64,000 nucleotides of DNA from Bathynomus jamesi (lineage: Eukaryota; Arthropoda; Malacostraca; Isopoda; Cirolanidae). Each line of letters opens with the position of its first letter. The first letter of the stretch is position 1. The notes beneath the pieces are model-generated. The model did no database searches, had not been told where the DNA came from, and was given only the letters and a program-made list of their open reading frames with translations. Below are positions 21,395 through 31,984 of this stretch, piece by piece. Where the stretch lies: contig JAJOZX010008807.1 in NCBI GenBank assembly GCA_023014485.1, positions 62,001 through 126,000 on the forward strand. Reading direction: 5' to 3'. A program made the translations under genes and the position numbers.

Positions 21395-21726
21395 AACAGT
21401 TAAAGTACTTATATAAATCCTAAAAATAGTACGAAAAAATATATACACAATTTTTCCTCTTTTTTCACCGAGTCGTTGTTACATAGTTGAGTGGATAACG
21501 TCTTGTATGGCAAAGTTCAGTATATTTCAAAAGTACCTGCTTTTATGAAAAATTTTAAGATGCTTTCAGAATTATACTGATGTGTGTGTATATATATAAT
21601 GAAATTGTTGATTAGAATGTCAAGAAAACAACAAAGCAAAACCATAAATATCTACTATTTTACTTCGTTATCACAAATACATCGTGTGTGTTGTTTTTTT
21701 TTTGTTTTGTTTTTTGTTAGCCCTCG
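21393..21726 (+). repeat. direct duplication, copy 2
   Basis: Second copy of 20988-21320, with a few single-base indels (for example CAAAGTTCAG versus CAAAGTTACAG). After it the sequence continues uniquely. Confidence 0.9.
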
Positions 21727-21983
21727 GTCGGTCACTTTACCAGAAATAAAAAACAACGAACGATATTTTTACCCTCGAATGGTTTTACTCAAAGGAACAT
21801 TTACGACACTTGTAATATTTCATTTTGAGTGGATTATGTGTCTACCAAATTTAGTTTATACAAATTTGCCTGTATTTCCATTTTCATTCGCTTGGAGTAA
21901 CTACAAAAACATCTTCATAATATTTATACATTTTTAAAAACAGAGACATTAAAATACATATTACACACACCACACCACCACAC

Positions 21984-22017
<34 letters not shown>

Positions 22018-22439
22018 TGTGTGTGTATGTGTGTATGTATGTGTGTATGTGTGCGTATGCGATACAATCATTCGACATCAATTTTACAAGTTAGTATTTT
22101 TTTTAAAAAAAATCCTCTTGGAGCAGAATCTAATCAGAGAAATGCCATAAAATATCATTCTTAATCTCTAGAGAAATGTATTATAGAACAGTTTCTCTTT
22201 CTGACTCATTTATGAATTGGTTTGCGTTGTAGTTTCCATGTTATTAATTTTGTATCGGGACCTTTATCTAGTTTGGTTTTATTCATCTGAATTTGTTTTT
22301 CAAATTGTTTATTAGTTTTCATCTTTAAAGAGTGATGTGTAGTCTCGCATTGATGTTGGTATTCAGATAAATAGTATCAGTGCTAAAAATGAAACAAAGA
22401 CACCCACCAATGTTAATATGTATGTATATGATCTTTGTG
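21727..22439. other. non-coding stretch with (CA)n(TG)n
   Basis: CA then TG repeats at 21963-22060, again a self-complementary pair. No gene recognised. Confidence 0.5.
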
Positions 22440-22615
22440 CGTTACTGTTACATCAAATGGTGCTAAAATTACATTAAATGTCACTAAAATTACAGTAAAT
22501 TGTACTAAAATTACATTAAATGGTACTAAAATTACATTAAATAGTACTAAAATTACATTAAATGGTATTAAAATTATATTAAATAAAAATTACCCTAAAT
22601 AGTACTAAAATACTG
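22440..22615. repeat. about 22 bp minisatellite
   Basis: TACTAAAATTACATTAAATGG repeated about seven to eight times with drift. Confidence 0.85.
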
Positions 22616-22983
22616 ATGCAGGTGTATTAGATACCAGATTCTCTCTGTCCTTATAATTCACAGTGGGGACTTCCAGCTCCTAATTCTCTCATTTTTGGTC
22701 TTACCGTACTTCATAGGATGCTAGTGTATGTCATAAACTTTTTGTTGTGTTTACTAAACGTCCCATTTCTGGCTTGAGCGAATCTAACTGAAGGAAATAA
22801 TAATATAACTATTAGACGAAATACCGAGCGAAATCTATGTGAATACTATACCAGTGCTGTTGTTTTCTTAATCTATAATATCTTAAATCAATAAGTTCGA
22901 TTTGGGATCAACTCACACTTCTTAAAAAAAATGATTCATGTGTGCAGAACACAATGACGGAAGAACATATTACCTTCCAATTG

Positions 22984-23015
<32 letters not shown>

Positions 23016-24309
23016 CCGTCTTACCCAACTTAAGGAAGATATTTGAGATGGTGATCATTCATAAAAGGACTATAGGAAGTTGTCGATAAATAAAATAGAT
23101 AAACATTGCAGATTTTTTTTTTCATCACTAACACATATTTCAGCTATTTTTGTACTTGATCTGTTACACGAACATTTAAACGATAGACAACGACTTTTAT
23201 TATAAATTAATTGTTTCGGGAACGCTTTTTATGTATTTATGGGCTCTTAATTGCGAGGCTTCATTCTAAATCTGCTTTTCAGTATGGTTTAGAATTTAAC
23301 TTTATACGGTGTCTCCCAAGGGTCTGTTTTTAATACTTTTTAATTTATAATTTATAAATTTATAATTTATAATTTATAATTTATATAATTTAATAATTTA
23401 TAATTTATAATTTAAATATAAGTAAACGATACAAACAGCTGATAACAGACAATAAACTTTACTTCAACACCATTAGAACATTTTACACAACTGTAGTTAG
23501 TGAAACTTCAGTTTTAAGAGATATAAAAAGCCAAATATGTGAATAAAATACATTTTTTTAATACATCGACCATATCCTTCTTGAACTCTCTCCAAATTTT
23601 GATATTTTATGCAAACTTGGAAGGATATTTGTGACGTGCCCTGAAAACCTAAAACCTTCTATTTCACAATGGCGCATTTCCATTGAGAATACGTGTGTAC
23701 ACGGTGACTTAAGCAGTTTCACCAATTATGACCTTAATCTATCTATACTTGCCAAACTTTATGTCAGATTTGCGTAGAATTTATTCAAGTCAAACACTCT
23801 TACTCGATCGTACGTTTGAAATAATGGAAGATCTATTATACCTTCTTACAGAAAGCAAGACTCCGGTAATGTTTAAATACGAATTACAGAAGCTTACTCG
23901 GAAATTAACCGCAAAACTTTGTAAAGAGTGAGTTGTCAAACGGCGGCATTTTGATTTTTGAGCTTCGTCAGTGGAGGGCCTCTGGGATCAATTCCGTATA
24001 CCTGAAAATGTCTGAAAAATTACTTAAAACAAATATGAAAATAATTTCTATTTTATATCTGCTTATTATTTATTAATAAATATTTTAGTATTTTTGTAAG
24101 GCAATTGCACTTTTTAAATGTATTTAATACGTAATATAAATGCATTTAAAATCTAAAATATTTAATGCAATACATATTAATATATTACATCACAAATATA
24201 TTTATTATATTATTACATTCTATTACATAATATACATATTATAAATTAGATAGTGGAATGTATTAAAGGAGATTGGGTTGTGTCTAGTTATAACGATAAT
24301 ATAGGTATT
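22616..24309. other. non-coding stretch with weak LINE relic and AT repeats
   Basis: At about 23310-23335 the frame YGVSQGSVFN resembles the reverse-transcriptase motif GVPQGSVLG, too short to call alone. (TAATTTA)n-type repeats fill 23335-23420. CA repeats lie at 22984-23009. The 67-codon frame at 23728 shows no known motif. Confidence 0.4.
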
Positions 24310-24311
24310 AT

Positions 24312-24371
<60 letters not shown>
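24310..24371. repeat. (GATA)n microsatellite
   Basis: About 15 tetranucleotide units. Confidence 0.95.
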
Positions 24372-24373
<2 letters not shown>

Positions 24374-24956
24374 TGTTTGTTCACTAATATGAATCTTTTT
24401 TCAGTAGCGTTCAGCTGAAAATAAAGTTGGTAATCTGTTGTCAGAGTAATAGTTCCTAAATTGACAATTTATTACCAACACTCAGGACAGATTGTCTAGA
24501 GATTGGGTTTTAGAGAGATGGGATAGGTTTTACTGTCGCACGAAGAGTTGCTCCGCTCATACAACTATTTAGGGTACGAGCAGATGGTAGCATCACTGCC
24601 AAGTATATGGAGAATGAATGCACCAGTGAGGTTTACGTGTAGGGTAACCTGGGGGAAGTGACCTGCATTAGGGGGGGGTTCAAGGTAACTTTTTAAAATG
24701 TAGTGTTTTAGAATAAGCACACTGTTTAAATATGCATTGTAGCTCTCTACTATTAGGTAAATATGATTAATATGGATAAAATAATGTAGATGAGCCAATA
24801 TGTTCAATTTTTTGCTAGGTTTGCTAGTTCACTTTACCCCAAATGTGGGTTAAAGTGAATTATCTATAATTTGAAATCAATTTCTACTTTACCCCCGGAT
24901 GTCTTTTGTTAGTTGTTATTAGAGGTTAATAATAACGAGAGAAATTAAATTACATT
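24372..24956. other. non-coding stretch
   Basis: AGTTCACTTTACCCCAAA near 24823 resembles AGTTTACTTTACCCCACA near 25690. These could be the borders of a degenerate DNA element holding the HTH fragment at 25100-25346. Confidence 0.35.
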
Positions 24957-25060
24957 TAACCTTTTAGCGCTCAGTGTCACTTTAGTGATTTTGTTCTGGC
25001 TGACGCCAGACGATTTTATCCAGTCTCGGAAAAGACCTCGGGGCAGGAAAGGGCTAAAAA
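24957..25060. mobile_element. small MITE-like repeat with CCAGACGATTTTAT core
   Basis: TTTAACCTTTTAGCGCTCAG at one end and GGGGCAGGAAAGGGCTAAAA at the other, with CCAGACGATTTTAT inside. The inverted equivalent is at 51843-51912. TTAA-like edges suggest a piggyBac-type MITE, but this is tentative. Confidence 0.45.
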
Positions 25061-25099
25061 AAAATTGACCCATTTGAGACAACTAATAACAAAATTAAA

Positions 25100-25346
25100 T
25101 TAATTTACATTTAAAAAAAGGGGGGGGGTCTTCGACGGGAAATGCAAATTCAGCAACAGTTTAGCATCGTGTTACAATATATTTTTCTTGTTCATTTGAC
25201 AGATAAATATGTCGTCCTGCACCTATTTTTGTACACTTTATCCCATCACAATGCCTTGCCAAGATTTCTCTTGGGACTCCAAATTTTTCCTCAGCTTCAT
25301 AGCCTTTTACGGAAAGTTTTTTTTTTTCTTTTTTTACCGGATACAA
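25100..25346 (-). pseudogene. pogo/Tigger-type HTH (pipsqueak-like) fragment
   Basis: The minus strand reads KKKLSVKGYEAEEKFGVPRE then GIKCTKIGAGRHIYLSNEQE and KYIVTRC, stop, TVAEFAFPVED. The pattern A.EKFGVPR.T...H..G....GAGR...LS.EQE is the psq-type HTH of pogo/jerky-like transposases. A frameshift lies in the Lys run upstream and the DDE domain is absent. It is a short dead remnant. Confidence 0.7.
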
Positions 25347-25454
25347 TGATTATTTTTTTTAATTTCATTCCCGTTACGATTTTAATTAAAAACGTCGAAG
25401 TCAACTAAATCGTCTCTTATGCTTCCTCAGACTTTTACACCCTCTGATTTATTC

Positions 25455-25575
25455 TAGGTTAGGTTAACTTGAGTTAAGGTAATCTAACCTATCGTAACTT
25501 AACCTGAAAAAAGTAAGTCGTACAAGGAAATTCGACTTGTTTACAAAATTCGAAGTAATTAGTAGAAAAGGTGGC
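25455..25575. repeat. 120 bp dispersed repeat with TTAGG-like start, copy 1
   Basis: CTAGGTTAGGTTAACTTGAG through CGACTTGTTTACAAAATTCG and AGGTGGC. Copy 2 is at 46971-47089. Class unknown; both end near TA arrays or TEs. Confidence 0.7.
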
Positions 25576-25601
25576 TAGTATTAGCGCTATTTTGGGGTTT
25601 A

Positions 25602-25604
<3 letters not shown>

Positions 25605-25659
<55 letters not shown>

Positions 25660-25661
25660 TA
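25605..25661. repeat. (TA)n microsatellite between GGCATA and TATGCC
   Basis: TA array with complementary flanks AGGCATA and TATGCCTA. Confidence 0.9.
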
Positions 25662-26067
25662 TGAATGGTAATCTAAAATGATTATTTGTGATAGTTTACT
25701 TTACCCCACAATATAGTAATTTCAAGGGTGCAGTTAACCAATAAAGACAATTCTTAGGAGGCCTTTCATATATATATATAGAAGAAAGTAGAATTTATGA
25801 AGTTAAGGTAAAAAAAAGGGGGGAGTTTCCATATTTTGAATTTTTGTAACTTCATAAAAGCAAGAAATGATAAGACCATAAAGTTATCAGTTTTATCAGG
25901 TGAAATTTGCAACCTTAGGTATAACAGAAAAAGTGGCTGAGATAAAGGAAATTTGGTGGTAGGGGGGGGCATTTAAGAGGAGTGTTTCAGATTTGGGTCC
26001 TGAAGATGGAGCCCTTAGGAATAATACTTGAAAGCATAAAAGAAGTGATTCTACTTTTAGAGATACT

Positions 26068-26069
<2 letters not shown>
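25662..26069. other. non-coding stretch
   Basis: Short frames on both strands only; nothing recognised. Confidence 0.45.

Positions 26070-26160
<91 letters not shown>
26070..26160. repeat. (CT)n then (TA)n microsatellite
   Basis: About 44 bp CT followed by about 46 bp TA, abutting the hAT element. Confidence 0.95.
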
Positions 26161-26163
<3 letters not shown>

Positions 26164-27470
26164 TGATGTAGCTGATGTCATTTTTTCACATCCGCGGATG
26201 CGGATGCGGATGAGGATGTTTGATTTCAACATCCGCGGATGCGGATGCGGATGCGGATGTCTACATTTTCGTTATTTTTTAGGATATATTCGAGATATGT
26301 TGTGTTTAACGTATATAATAAGTTATTATATAGAGAGAGCTGTAGCTATAATGTAGTATAATTGATTAATTGTACAATAATTGCTGTACTTTTCTCTGAA
26401 CATATAAAATAATATCAAGCATCTAACTAATATAGAAATCAATTAGTGAATTCGTCTGCAAATAAATTCGTTATATTTTGTTGAGTTTCAGCCACAATTA
26501 GAAACCATAATTGTGTTACCAGGATGCGGGACGTGAACCCAACTCAAATGCACCCCACCGACCTCTTTCCCCAACCTCCTCCACCCTTATAGAAAGAGAT
26601 CTTTAATTAGCTTGATAAATTTATATTAAGTTTAAAGTTTTATTAGGCATATTTATAAATGAGTAATTAAAATAAAGTAAACTAAGATGTTCATCGTTTA
26701 ATGTTCAAACTTAATTATAGGAAGGTTATGCTTAAGGAACATTAATTTTTCTGCCTTTTCTGCTGCCAGTCTGTTTCTCTTTTCATCATATATTAATCAG
26801 GCACTGCTAAATAATCTCTCGCTTGGTACGTTTGTTGGAGGACAGGCTAATGTTTCCTTGCAAGTTTACTCAAGTATGGATAGATATTCTGCGTATTTTT
26901 CCACCAACTAATAGGATTGTCACATGCAGCCAGGCGTTTTTTCTTGGTGATAGCTCTCGATCATTTTTACTACATCTTTTGACATCGCGTAGGTCTCGTC
27001 ATTGCTGCTTGACTCAAGAAACTGAGAGACAGATTCTGTGATAGATTTGCTTGTTGAAGGTGTTGGTTCTGTCACTGAAACTTTTATTCTTTTGGTGGGT
27101 GGCGAAGCGACAGATTCAAGAGATTGAAGCTCTTCAACTGCTTTGCCAAGTTGATTTAACTCGTTCTAATGTACTAGGTGAAAATAACTTAGCTTTGTAA
27201 CGTGGATCTAAGTAGGTTGCAAGAGAGTAACTTCATACAAGAACAGCCTCTCGTCTTGTCGCTTGCATCACTTTTGCGCACAATGAACTAGTTCTATTAA
27301 TATAGTAGAATTTGATAATTTCCGCTTATTAATGACGTTTTATCTCAACGGTCCACATCCGCACGACATCCGCAGTCCAAAGTGCGGATGCGGACGCGGA
27401 TGCGGATGCGAGAAAATGTGCGGATGTTCCGCGGATGCGGATGCGGATGCGGATGTGACCTACATCACTA
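26161..27470 (-). mobile_element. hAT transposon with GCGGAT subterminal repeats, 1.3 kb, degenerate
   Basis: Ends TAGTGATGTAG and CTACATCACTA, each next to ATATATAT, compatible with an 8 bp target duplication. The first 110 bp and last 110 bp hold runs of GCGGATGCGGAT. The interior carries hAT transposase remnants on the minus strand. The 506 and 484 bp MITEs at 10026 and 47511 share the end architecture and the string GAGTTTCAGCCACA. Confidence 0.85.
26698..27235 (-). pseudogene. hAT transposase C-terminal half (dimerisation domain)
   Basis: Reading leftwards on the minus strand: LATYLDPRYKAKLFSPSTLE near 27235 (the conserved YLDPRYK box), a Ser/Thr-rich linker, WWKNTQNIYPYLSKLARKH near 26905, and VPSERLFSSA, stop, LIYDEKRNRLAAEKAEKLMF with LKHNLPI at 26830-26700. 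These are the landmarks of the hAT dimerisation region. The stop replaces the Gly of the family SA/TAG. Frameshifts separate the blocks, and the zinc finger and first catalytic residues are gone. Confidence 0.85.
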
Positions 27471-27490
27471 ATATATATATATTATATATA

Positions 27491-27575
27491 TAATAGATGA
27501 ATAAAACCACGAAGGAAAGGAAACACAGAATGGTGCTCAAGCGCTTTCCTCTAATGACATCCTCAGGAACACTGA
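27491..27575 (-). mobile_element. PLE end fragment with hammerhead-like motif
   Basis: ATGAATAAAACCACGAAGGA then GTGCTCAAGCGCTTTCC...CCTCAGGAACACTGAGG on the plus strand. The ribozyme-like core is at 27533-27572 (-): GTGTTC, CTGAGGA, TGTCATTAGAG, GAAA, GCGCTT, GAGCAC. One stem II base is changed (GAG for GAC). Confidence 0.6.
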
Positions 27576-27577
27576 GG

Positions 27578-27622
<45 letters not shown>

Positions 27623-27627
<5 letters not shown>

Positions 27628-27660
27628 AGGCGATAATTCAAGTCGAAAGGTATTTTGTAC

Positions 27661-27746
<86 letters not shown>

Positions 27747-27785
27747 AGGCGATAAATTCAAGTCGAAAGGTATTTTGTACATTAT
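27623..27785. repeat. 45 bp unit duplicated between TA arrays
   Basis: ATTCAAAGGCGATAATTCAA and TCGAAAGGTATTTTGTACAT occur at 27623-27664 and again at 27742-27785, each embedded in long TA arrays. Confidence 0.85.
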
Positions 27786-27817
27786 ATATATATATATTAT
27801 ATATATATATATATATG

Positions 27818-28145
27818 TTAATTCCCCCGTCTATGGCCTCAGTCGGTTCGAAGTTGACGGGGGTTCTGGTTAGGTGGCAGCACCGGATTTGTTACTCTGG
27901 AGAGTAGCTGGTATATATAGGGAATCGCGGTAGTTTTCTTCTATACTACTCTCCGATTTCTTCTTGTAGTGGATCGGAGGATTCTGTGAAGCTGATTAAA
28001 TTCTCTGAAGATTCCCCGATTCTTCTTGTAACGTATCGGGAAATTATTTTTCTCTATTTAAGACTAAGTTCTCTGAAGAGAGCAAGGCTCGAAGGAGAAG
28101 ATAAAGACTTTTTCTTACGGTAATTTACTGCTAAAATGTTACAGG
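27818..28145. other. LTR-like stretch
   Basis: Starts TGTTAATTCCCCCG, contains a TATA-like TGGTATATATAGGG (about 27909-27922), repeated TTCTTCTTGTA.., ATAAAG, and could end TTACA near 28145. It is less AT-rich than its surroundings. No primer-binding site, target duplication or second copy was found, so a solo LTR is only a possibility. Confidence 0.3.
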
Positions 28146-28394
28146 TAATGCTCAGCCTCTAAGTTAGATCAGTCTAGTCAGAATAGTCAGAATGACAATT
28201 TGAAAATTTACATGGGTTTATATACCCATGGTGGATTTTCTAGTGGGCTACAACTGGTGTTTGTAATGCTTCAAAATAAGTCGAATATATTACGGAAAAT
28301 ATCCTTATATCCTTATAATATATCAATGACGTGCGGTGGGTGTGTTCATAGGGTAAGTAGGAGCTGAATATATATATATATATATATACACACA

Positions 28395-29600
28395 CAGGGT
28401 GTCCCATAAGTCCGGCCTCAGGAAAAATAATAAAAAAAGGCAAAACAAAAGCTTTTATTTACAGAACGTGCTCAATATGTCCACCATTGTTTTCAATACA
28501 CAAATTCAGACGTGATACCCAGTCAGCAAGCACACGGTGAATGATGTCAGGAGTAATGGTGTTACATGCCCCAATAATGCGGTGCCGCAAATGTTCAACA
28601 CTCCTAATTTTCTCTGCGTATACCAGCGCTTTCAATGGCCCCAGAGATAAAAATCTAGTGGCGTGAGATCCGGGCTTCTAGCTGGCCATTCCACAGGCCC
28701 TCGACGTCCTATCCAATGAACAGGGAATTGTTGGTACAGGTATTCCCTTACTTGGGTGCTGTAATGTGCAGGAGTGCCGTCTTGCTGGAACCATGTTTGG
28801 AAATTTCCTTCTTCGTTCAAGACACTGGGAAATGCTTCTTCCTTGAGCATACGTAGGTAGGTGCCTCCAGTGACATGTTCATCGAAAAAAGGGGGCCTAT
28901 GATGCGATCCTTCCAAATGCCACACCATACCATCACCGAGATGCACCTTGTTCCTTGAAGAGGTATACCAGTGAAGGTGTTTTGAGACCAGTAGCGGGTG
29001 TTCTGTCGATTTACCTCACCATTTCCATAAAAAACAGCCTCGTCACTGAACAGAATGGTGGACGGGAAATTGGCATCCCGAGCATATTGTTCCGTAGCCC
29101 ATTCACAAAATTCCATCCGCCGGTCGGGATCATCTTCGCTTAATTTCTGTAGGATCTAAAGTTTATATGGATGTCATTTGTGAGCCTGAAGAATGCGATG
29201 GATGCTACTTTTCGACACTCCTGTCTCGGCGGACAATCGCCGAAGAGACTTATTGGGACTTCTGTTAAAATGAGCCAGGATAGCAGTCGCTGTATCATCG
29301 TCAGTGGACCTCCTTGAAGGTCCACTGCGTGGTTTATCTTCTATGGATCCTGTTTCCTTAAACTTTGCAACAAGTCTGCTAACACAACTCTGTGTTATTG
29401 GCTCGCGGTCTGGATGCAGTCTGTTAAATTCAGCAGCGGCCTCTCTTTGACTCCGATTTCCTATGAGTAGAATTATCTGGATTCGTTCTTCCTTGCTCAC
29501 AGACATTATGGCCTGTAGAAAGAGAAAAATATGAATTATGGCTTGTAGAAATAGAAAAATATGAATTTCTCCTATGATGCCGGACTTATGGGACACCCTG
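28395..29600 (-). mobile_element. mariner-like transposon (DD41D type), 1.2 kb
   Basis: Both ends are CAGGGTGTCCCATAAGTCCG in inverted orientation. The insert carries one minus-strand transposase. The leader holds a 30 bp tandem duplication at 29507-29565. It sits inside the hAT MITE at 28324-29725. Confidence 0.9.
28630..29506 (-). pseudogene. mariner-like transposase, DD41D, two stops and a frameshift
   Basis: ATG at 29506 (MSVSKEERIQIILL) follows a CTCTTTCTACAG tract. HTH 1 runs to about residue 60 and HTH 2 is RRLSAETGVSKSSIHRILQ. Two stop codons follow (HK*HPYKL*ILQ), then SEDDPDRRMEFCEW and FSDEAVF (Asp 1). A frameshift near 28895 leads to GTYLRMLKEEAFPSVLN, FQQDGTPAHY (Asp 2) and WPARSPDLTPLDFYLWGH (Asp 3). 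From Asp 2 to the Asp of PLD I count 41 residues, the DD41D spacing. All three catalytic Asp are kept, so decay is recent. Relative of the 5579 element. Confidence 0.85.
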
Positions 29601-29725
29601 TATTATGCACGCATCATAACTTTATATTAGTTTTCGATTACTGTAGTAATATACTGACTTTTTGTAATTTGACCTTTAACTGAGTAGGCCGCGCATGCCC
29701 CGCTTACCCTGACTGCACGCCACTG

Positions 29726-29949
29726 ATATATATATGGGCCACTATCTTATGACCATCAAAACTGGGTTACCATAGTAAAAGGTTGGGAATCACTGGTCTA
29801 GTCCAGAGAAACATCCATATTCGTATTCAGTTGATTGCAATTTTCGTTAGTTTGTATTGCAGACACTCCCAGTTATTCTCTGTCCTGGTGCATGATTCTT
29901 CAGGAACAAGATGCACCGCAATTTTGTGTTCTATAATAATATATATATA

Positions 29950-29981
<32 letters not shown>

Positions 29982-30734
29982 TACAATATCTGCATATGTT
30001 CGCCTAGTAATATTAAATTATGAAAATCATAAAAAATTACTTATTAGTATTGAATGGGTTTATTCTGGGAATTCAATTTCCAACGTTAAAAACAATAAAT
30101 TGTAAACGACACCCAAAGTAAAAACTTCTAAATTTAGAACTTAAAACTTCTTTTGAGGATACATTCTACAAAAGGAAGTTTTTCCTTCTTTTCGATATCA
30201 AAACTTCTTGTCAGATGATACAATAACGTGTTTTAATGATACATAACTTCTTTAGATAGAAGGAACGATCCCCAAAACTTCTTCTTTTCAGTGATTTGAT
30301 GGAATAGAAGATAAGATTTCTACGTCCAAAGGTAGGTCGCGAGAAATCTTTGTTTTCTGCGTAAAACATTACCAATTAGAAATTTTTTTATGCTTTTTTT
30401 TTCATTTTTGTGTTTCTAGGCGAACTTTTTTCCGCACCTGTGACATCTTTAAAAAAATATTATCATTGGAACGTATTAAAACAGACTGAGATCCAGCGAA
30501 GTTGTTTTCGATTTCTGGAGACAAATTTCAAATTTCGGAGCAAAGAGATAATTTCCCAAGAGTTTAAAATCGTAACGAGATTTTTCGATCTATCTACGAT
30601 ACGATCGTTTTAATAAACATTATATACGATAGACATACGATAATTATACGATAAAACTAATGTTATATAAGCTTTAGAATGAGTATACCATGAACGATTG
30701 AACATATATAATATATATATATATATATGAAAAA
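29726..30734. other. mostly AT-rich non-coding stretch
   Basis: GGTTGGGAATCACTGG at 29782-29797 is the right end of another CAGTGGTTCCCAAC-type hAT MITE whose left end is not visible. A TA array lies at 29938-29985. Repeated AAACTTCTT words fill 30120-30290 (AAAACTTCT about seven times). No gene recognised. Confidence 0.45.
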
Positions 30735-30807
30735 TTATTTCACGAAAGTGACACGTGAAAAATATTTATGATGAATAAAACCACGAAGGGAAAAGAAACA
30801 CAAAGGG

Positions 30808-30846
30808 GTGCTCAAGCGCTTTCGTCTAATGACATCCTCAGGAACA
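30808..30846 (-). ncRNA. hammerhead-like ribozyme motif in PLE end
   Basis: Minus strand: GTGTTC, CTGAGGA, U, GTC-ATTA-GAC, GAAA, GCGCTT, GAGCAC. This is the consensus form of the motif in this window, with all three stems formed. Confidence 0.65.
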
Positions 30847-31368
30847 CTGGAGTGAAAGGACAGATCAAGGCAATTATAGGTTACAAAAATAAACATACAT
30901 ACATATATATTCATATTATTATATATAATATATATATATTATATATATAATATAATATATATATATACATATACACATATACATATATATATGCTTACAT
31001 ATATATAGTAAGCATAGAAAAATTGTGGGAGGAGCAAACATTTGTATGGGAAATTGACACTTTTAGCACTTCAGCCGACATTCAATATAAATTCAAATGG
31101 CTTGTTTATGAAACAGGTCACAAAAGAATAAAGAAATAAAAATAAAATATAAATATAAATTGAGAAAAAATTAATTACAAAATAGTGCCTTAGTGATAAT
31201 ATGTCACAGCCTATATATATGTATATATTATATGTATATGTGTAATATAATATATATATATATATAAATATATATATATATATGTATGTATGTATATATA
31301 TATATGAATATGTATGTATGTATGTTTATTTTGTAACCTATATATTGCCTTGATCTGTCCTTTCACTC

Positions 31369-31408
31369 CAGTGTTCCTGAGGGTGTCATTAGACGAAAGC
31401 GCTTGAGC
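31369..31408 (+). ncRNA. hammerhead-like ribozyme motif in PLE end
   Basis: Plus strand: GTGTTC, CTGAGGG (the last core A is G), TGTC-ATTA-GAC, GAAA, GCGCTT, GAGCAC. Paired in inverted orientation with 30808-30846. The core change should weaken cleavage. Confidence 0.55.
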
Positions 31409-31444
31409 ACCCCTTTGTGTTTCTTTTCCCTTCGTGGTTTTATT

Positions 31445-31503
<59 letters not shown>

Positions 31504-31527
31504 GTATGTATATATATATTTGTGTGT

Positions 31528-31838
31528 ATGTAATCAGTCAGGAGGACAAAGCTCAGGCACTAATGCGGCCCATTGCTCTTTTATTATAATTATAATAATT
31601 ATTATTATTATTACGAGCATTTCGTACCCCGATAATTCTGATAATAGTAATAATAATAATTATTATTATACAGGCGTTAAAACAATGGTTGTATTGGTTG
31701 GCCTGATCACTGTGCCAGTTTGTGGCCCTCCTGCTGATTATATTATTAATTATTACCAGCATCATCAGGATTCGAACCCACGACCTCAGTGTCTTTACTT
31801 CGTTCATAGGGAAAAGGTGTTACCTACTCAGGTTCGAA
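31528..31838. mobile_element. rearranged SINE family A fragments
   Basis: 31528-31583 and 31752-31838 read family A in minus orientation (GATTCGAACCCACGACCTCA, then ...GGTGTTACC); 31677-31737 reads it in plus orientation (TTGGCCTGATCACTGTGCC). (TTA)n-type A/T repeats separate them. It looks like a SINE broken by inversion or by several insertions. Confidence 0.65.
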
Positions 31839-31984
31839 CTCTGACTATAAATTTAGATGCAAATTAAAAGTCTTTATTCGACCCCTTTAGACTTTACGGA
31901 GGATCGAACCCGGGTCTCTGATGTTAGTTGGAAAGTTTAACAAGAACTTTATACCTTTAACCTAACTCACATTCATAAGTAATA

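Larger units (their letters stand above)
28324..29725. mobile_element. hAT MITE split by a mariner-like transposon
   Basis: The left end CAATGACGTGCGGT and right end ACTGCACGCCACTG are inverted repeats (CARTGRCGTGCRGT), and GGGTAAG follows on both sides. Without the 28395-29600 insert it is about 196 bp. The 8 bp flanks are TA-rich (TAATATAT and ATATATAT). Confidence 0.65.
30735..31452. mobile_element. two PLE ends in inverted orientation, about 718 bp
   Basis: The left arm (minus-strand PLE end, about 30770-30905) and right arm (plus-strand, about 31315-31450) are near-perfect inverted repeats including TGAATAAAACCACGAAGG and CTGTCCTTTCACTCC. Hammerhead-like cores lie at 30808-30846 (-) and 31369-31408 (+). 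Between them are TA-rich arrays and a 110 bp piece (31015-31140) that resembles PLE 3' sequence. Confidence 0.75.

Noticed and set aside
27818..28145. LTR retrotransposon call
   Set aside because: No second LTR, primer-binding site, target duplication or gag-pol sequence.
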